From Diploptera punctata (taxonomy: Eukaryota; Arthropoda; Insecta; Blattodea; Blaberidae), in assembly GCA_030220185.1 (NCBI GenBank), contig JASPKZ010001598.1:2128501-2192500 (forward strand): DNA of 64,000 bases, in the 5' to 3' direction. Below, in pieces: positions 60,235 through 64,000 of the stretch. The notes below the pieces were generated by a model. The model worked only from the letters and a program-made list of their open reading frames with translations, was not told the DNA's origin and did not search any database. The position numbers and the translations under genes were made by a program. Each line of letters opens with the position of its first letter. The stretch's first letter is position 1.

Positions 60235-60615
60235 ATTAAATGTTTCTTACCTCTCCTCATATAAATCTTCTAAGTAGATTGCGATTTCGAGACCATAACG
60301 GTCTCATCTTCAGTATAATCTTGGCGACTGATGTTATGTCAATCGGAAGAAAGTCTTCTTCTTCCCTCTGTTGGTGGACCGATGAACCTCTGAATTTCCC
60401 ACAAATTTTGACCTGAACCAGAGGTTCATCGGTTCACCAACAGAGGGAAGAAGAACGATCGACATAACATCAGTCGCCAAGATTGTACTGAAGATGAGAC
60501 CTTTATGGTCTAAAAATCGCGATCTACTTAGAAGATTTATATGAGGAGAGGTAGGAAACATTTGATTTTATCATAAATTAAACCTCATAGTGATTAATTC
60601 CTATAAAAGTTAAAT
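60235..60615. mobile_element. Penelope-like foldback, second of a tandem pair
   Basis: Same arms as 59942-60222 but with more internal sequence: the ORF end (CTCTGTTGGTGGACCGATGA inverted to CATCGGTTCACCAACAGAG). The minus hammerhead (60274-60316) has an intact core. The plus one has the same UAAAAA decay as the first copy, so the two copies share an ancestor with one active and one dead arm. Confidence 0.87.
60274..60316 (-). ncRNA. Hammerhead-like ribozyme, core intact
   Basis: As 59979-60021, but helix III is AUCGCAAU (one pair broken) and helix I has lost one pair (AUA/UAC). Confidence 0.65.
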
Positions 60616-60805
60616 AAAAAAAAAGTAACTAAATCAGTTCCCACTAAGGGAGTTCCCATGTTTCCATGAGGGAATATGGAGTATATACATTCCATTAAAA
60701 ATGAATCAATCATCAATTTCTGCCAAGGTTATTTTGAGGTTAATCAACAATTGATAAGAAGCAGCACAGAAAGGCAATATTATTAAGAGATTGAACTGGG
60801 AAATA

Positions 60806-61379
60806 CGGGGTGAATCATAAATATGGCTATACGTTTGATCGCATTGTGTGATGAAAATATTACCATTACAGGAAATATGAAATTACCATTGGAAAGGCAA
60901 TTATTCAAATTACAACAATGGAATAAAACAAAACAGTGTAGAACTTATGTCATTAGTCAAAATGGCGTTGAATATGCAACAGCAAATTACAATTGCTGCA
61001 TGGGCAATAACGTATACTAATGATCGTGAGGCTGCAAGACGGGCAAGACATGAGTTTAATGTAGCACTGCAGCCGTCTACTGTGGGGAAGTGGAGAAAAC
61101 GACTGCTGGAAACGGGAAGGATGCAGAAAATCAAACCTCATGTAAGGCCTCACATTAGCACGGATGCAGAAACAACAAAGAGAATTGTGGAGGCGTTCGA
61201 CACTAGCCCACAAAAATCAACCCGCCAAGCTGCATGTGATCAGTGATTTGTTTTTGTTTTGTTCTATTGTTGTAATTTGAAGGATTCCCTTTCCAATGAT
61301 AACATCATATTTCCTTTAATAATAATATTTTTGTCACAAAATGTGATCAAACGTATAGCCATATTTCTGAATCACTCTG
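60806..61379 (+). mobile_element. Tc1/mariner-superfamily element keeping only the HTH domain
   Basis: TA flanks (60804-60805, 61380-61381). Inverted ends CGGGGTGAATCATAAATATG and, at the right end inverted, CAGAGTGATTCAGAAATATG, with similarity (about 75-80 percent by eye) for some 110 bp. The plus ORF 60947-61246 encodes MQQQITIAAWAITYTNDREA, STVGKWRKRLLETGRMQ and STDAETTKRIVEAF. This is the HTH front seen in insect transposase-like proteins (DUF4817 type). The catalytic domain is deleted. Confidence 0.85.
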
Positions 61380-61384
61380 TACAT

Positions 61385-61690
61385 ATTATATTTTCTCATT
61401 CGTTATGACATTGAACAAAATAGGTGATAAAACACTCTCTTGTCTAATTCCAACATAACCATTGTGTCATTCCTACTGCAGTCTTAATGCAGTTTTCACA
61501 TTTACTGTATGTGCTTATAATTCTTTTTCAATTAAACTCTTTGGCACCTTTAAATTTTGTAAAGCTTCCCATATTTTTCTATGTACAACACAATCGTATG
61601 CTTTTTTTGAAATCAATGAAGGCAATGTATATTTCTGCTCCATATTCCCATTTCTTCTCAATAAGCTGGCTTACACAAAAAATTAAATTA
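61385..61690 (-). pseudogene. Reverse transcriptase fragment (non-LTR)
   Basis: Minus strand: YGAEIYIAFIDFKK (first catalytic Asp motif; an extra A in the A-run shifts the frame before AYDC), KIWEALQNLKVPKSLI, then GIRQESVLSPILFNVI. It begins next to the end of the transposon 60806-61379. Small plus-strand ORFs here are shadows. Confidence 0.82.
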
Positions 61691-62204
61691 ACAACAGATA
61701 GAAAAAAGTAGATTAAAATGGTATTTACTTTATTATTTTAATCATGAAAACACACATTTATGCCTGGATCTGCTATAAATTTTACATCTTAATGCACTAC
61801 TAGGGGAATATTTATAAATTGTCCTCTCCCTATAGATCACAGCCTTAATTGGATGGCATGAGCATGAAGATGTGGTGGAATTAAGTTTTTGGCAGAAGAA
61901 AATGAAAAAAACCTGACATGGGTCTGATTTATGTACCATGAACTCCACAAGAAGTGACTAAGATGGGAACTCAGGTTCCAGAGGTGGAAGACAAATGATT
62001 ACCATTTTGGCACAGAGCCTCCAACCATGAGATAGTGTTCCATCTAAATTCAATGCCGAACAAAATTGCTGGTTATATTCTAATTCAAGGGAGGTCTTCT
62101 ATTAATTAACAGTATTTTTTTAACAAGAAACCTTCAATATCGCAATGAGTTTTTTTCTCATTCTTAAAGATATGAAAGATGTCAAATTAAAAAAAAACAC
62201 TCTT
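61691..62204. other. Intron sequence, nothing recognised
   Basis: No clear coding or repeat family. Confidence 0.4.
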
Positions 62205-62845
62205 AACAAATATGGTTGGTTGGTTGGTATCTAATGTCGAGCACTTGATAATTAAATAATTTGCTCTCTTGCACTCCAATATTTAGCAGAAAGGCTGGTC
62301 TCTTCTACAAAAGCTGGACAACGGCGGAGATGGTTTCTTTCCATATCTTCATTTAAATTGCAAAAAGGGCATTTTGGTGAATCTGTTATGCAAAGTCTGT
62401 GTAGGTGTTTATTCAGGCAGTCATGTCCCATTAGCAGTCTGAATAGTGCTACTGCAGATTTTCTTTGTAAGGTAGTAATGTCATAAGCTTGTTGATTTTC
62501 CCATTCCTTTCCAGATGTTTTGGTGTATTTTTCTCTAAGTTTATTGATATATTTATTTGAGATAATTCTTTTGATAGAGTGAAAGGAAACTGGAGTACAA
62601 GTTGGGTTCAAAACAATTTTGCTACCCTTCTTGGCCAGAAAATCGGCTATCTCATTCCCTGTCACTCCACAATGGGCCGGAATCCATTCAAGTACAACTT
62701 TTTTATGTAGACGGGATAACTGTTTTATAATTTTGTGACATTCGATAATTTTGATGTTTTTGGGTGTTGTGTCTCGTGTTATAGCAAGAATGGCTGCTTT
62801 GGAGTCACATAGAATTACAACTTTTGAAAATTTTTGGATGATATA
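62205..62845 (-). pseudogene. RNase H and C-terminal end of a non-LTR retrotransposon
   Basis: Minus strand: VVILCDSKAAILAITRDTTP (second catalytic Asp region), then LEWIPAHCGVTGNEIADFLA with the HCG...N..AD signature of retroelement RNase H. The end is SAVALFRLLMGHDCLNKHLH, CPFCNLNEDMERNHLRRCPA, a CCHC-like knuckle typical of jockey/I-type ORF2 ends. The 3' tail is (GGTT)n at 62212-62222. The RT domain is not present here. The same 3' end occurs at 41105-41240. Confidence 0.88.
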
Positions 62846-63620
62846 AAAGATTTTGTAAACTTAGTCAGATTTCTCAAGATCTCAAAGATCAGAAATTAAT
62901 CTAATACAAATTACACTGCTACTTTACTTTTATATTGATTTATCAGTAGAAAACTTTACTTAATAAAGTTCCTTATAGCTTGGTCGTTTTACCTTGGAAA
63001 TCACTGGTTCCTTATCTCGTACTGCTTCTATAAGATCACTGTATATGCAATTGAAAATATGTGGTGTAATTCATTTATTTTCTATACATGTGAGAAAGAA
63101 TATAAAAGCACACCATTGTTAGAAGTAACTCATCTACCCACTGAACTTAGAAATACTAGCAAATATAGCAAGATTTCTGCTTGAACTTCTTGCTACCAAA
63201 TTAAGATAGTACAACCTGAGAGGACAAAAGTGGCACTGCATTGCCAAAGTGGCACTCTTGAGATTCTCAGAATATCCATTTGATGGTATCAACATTTTTA
63301 AAGGCTGTGGTTGGTGAGATGTAGTCACCCATGGTCGTCAAGCCTGGAAGAATTTTAGTGATATTGCAATGCTAGCCGTAAAAATCTTAGTCAATTCAGA
63401 TTTATCATTCAGTCAGTTTATTTGGCATTTAGACTTTGAGCATTGATGGCATTGGATCATTTAAAAAAAAAAGCACATGAATTATAGCTATTTTATAATA
63501 CAGTACTTAATAGGGTGCTCGTTAAAAATTTTAAATATTTAATAATAGTGTATCCAATTTTAGTTTATTAATTAGGTTTTATAGTATTTGAATATAGTGT
63601 CCTTCATAATGAAAGTAAAG
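62846..63620. other. Intron sequence, nothing recognised
   Basis: A minus ORF at 63134-63328 has no recognisable motif. AT-rich otherwise. Confidence 0.4.
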
Positions 63621-63654
63621 CCATGTGTACTATGTTGATTTATTATCTGTAAAA

Positions 63655-63730
63655 AACCTTAAGCCTGAAATAAGAGGCCTCTGAGAAAAAAATCTGCCAG
63701 CCCTTACATGTGCAGATTTGAATAAAGGTG
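63655..63730 (-). repeat. Scrap of the old dispersed repeat
   Basis: CCTTAAGCCTGAAATAAGAG is the inverse of CTCTTATTTCAGGCTTGAG in 35130-35310; only this block is left. Confidence 0.55.
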
Positions 63731-63911
63731 CATTTTTTCAGAATCCTATATCTATGCATTTTTTCTGCTGTAGATATTTGATTTTGCAAAAGCTTAAGAA
63801 ACTGTCATCTTATAAAGTTATGATACAAAATATGTAGAATTTGGTTTTAAAAAAAGGCAAAATTGTAAAATAAGTACCAAAATTGTGTATTAATAAATTG
63901 ATTGACATCTC

Positions 63912-64000
63912 AAAACTGTAGCGTAGTGGTTAAGGCACTGAGCTACAAGCCAGAGGGTCAAGGGTTCAAGTCCCGTTGGGGTCAGGATTTTTAAACTGAC
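63912..64000 (+). mobile_element. tRNA-derived SINE (family B), cut by the window end
   Basis: TGTAGCGTAGTGGTTAAGGC (A box), GGGTTCAAGTCCCGTTGG (B box), CAGGATTTTTAAACTGAC at the window edge. Confidence 0.88.

Noticed and set aside
1..64000. CRISPR arrays, operons, ribosome binding sites
   Set aside because: The window is eukaryotic (spliced collagen exons, retroelements). The repeats are dispersed transposable elements, not regularly spaced arrays.

Overview
This is an AT-rich window from a large animal genome, most likely an insect. It reads as the inside of one collagen gene whose giant introns are packed with transposable elements. Evidence for an insect: spliceosomal GT-AG exons, several mariner, pogo and hAT remnants, arthropod-style LTR core promoters (TATA box followed by TCAGT), and tRNA-derived SINEs. 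The repeat load and intron size suggest a large polyneopteran genome such as a cockroach or termite, but that is inference.

Host gene: five short collagen exons lie on the minus strand, in transcript order 50610-50645, 43988-44059, 35018-35086, 14918-15096 and 1293-1398. Each begins with a Gly codon in phase 0 and the first four end in phase 0 (the fourth after allowing for one missing base), so they join into one frame. They encode Gly-X-Y repeats with interruptions (for example FDVFSAVK, VTTLRGGTLGYAEIVAVK and TTLNGDQFPTGIIE). The introns are about 6.6, 8.9, 19.9 and 13.5 kb. Exon 14918-15096 has a 1-base deletion in a C run (179 instead of 180 bases).

Retroelements: the commonest components are remnants of Penelope-like elements (PLEs). 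Some keep pieces of the GIY-YIG endonuclease end of the ORF. Most are short inverted-repeat (foldback) copies of 100-900 bp, many with 8-15 bp target-site duplications. Nearly every copy carries a sequence with the hammerhead ribozyme layout: CUGANGA, helix II, GAAA, a palindromic helix III, a cleavable H17, and a 3-4 bp helix I that covaries between families. Some are textbook (15627-15662, 28641-28683, 23214-23257); others are decayed. A conserved TATGAGGTRAG block, which looks like a 5' splice site, follows the ribozyme. Non-LTR retrotransposon fragments of several families, two solo LTRs and four or five tRNA-derived SINE families are also present.

DNA transposons: a nearly full mariner (32026-33325) is broken by one stop and one frameshift. 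Deletion derivatives of mariner, Tc1-like, pogo/Tigger and hAT elements occur at 11235, 25952, 29941, 42113, 43267, 44314, 46176, 57239 and 60806.

Layered insertions: several elements sit inside others with readable TSDs. Examples are a SINE in a PLE end at 36839, PLE in PLE at 22191 and 26642, mariner in an old repeat at 46176, and hAT in a hammerhead core at 57239. A separate foldback family carries tRNA-like cores inside its inverted arms (6063-6928, 25093-25875, 49435-50042), with 12-14 bp TSDs. I saw no intact non-collagen gene; one small unexplained ORF (8399-8590) is noted.
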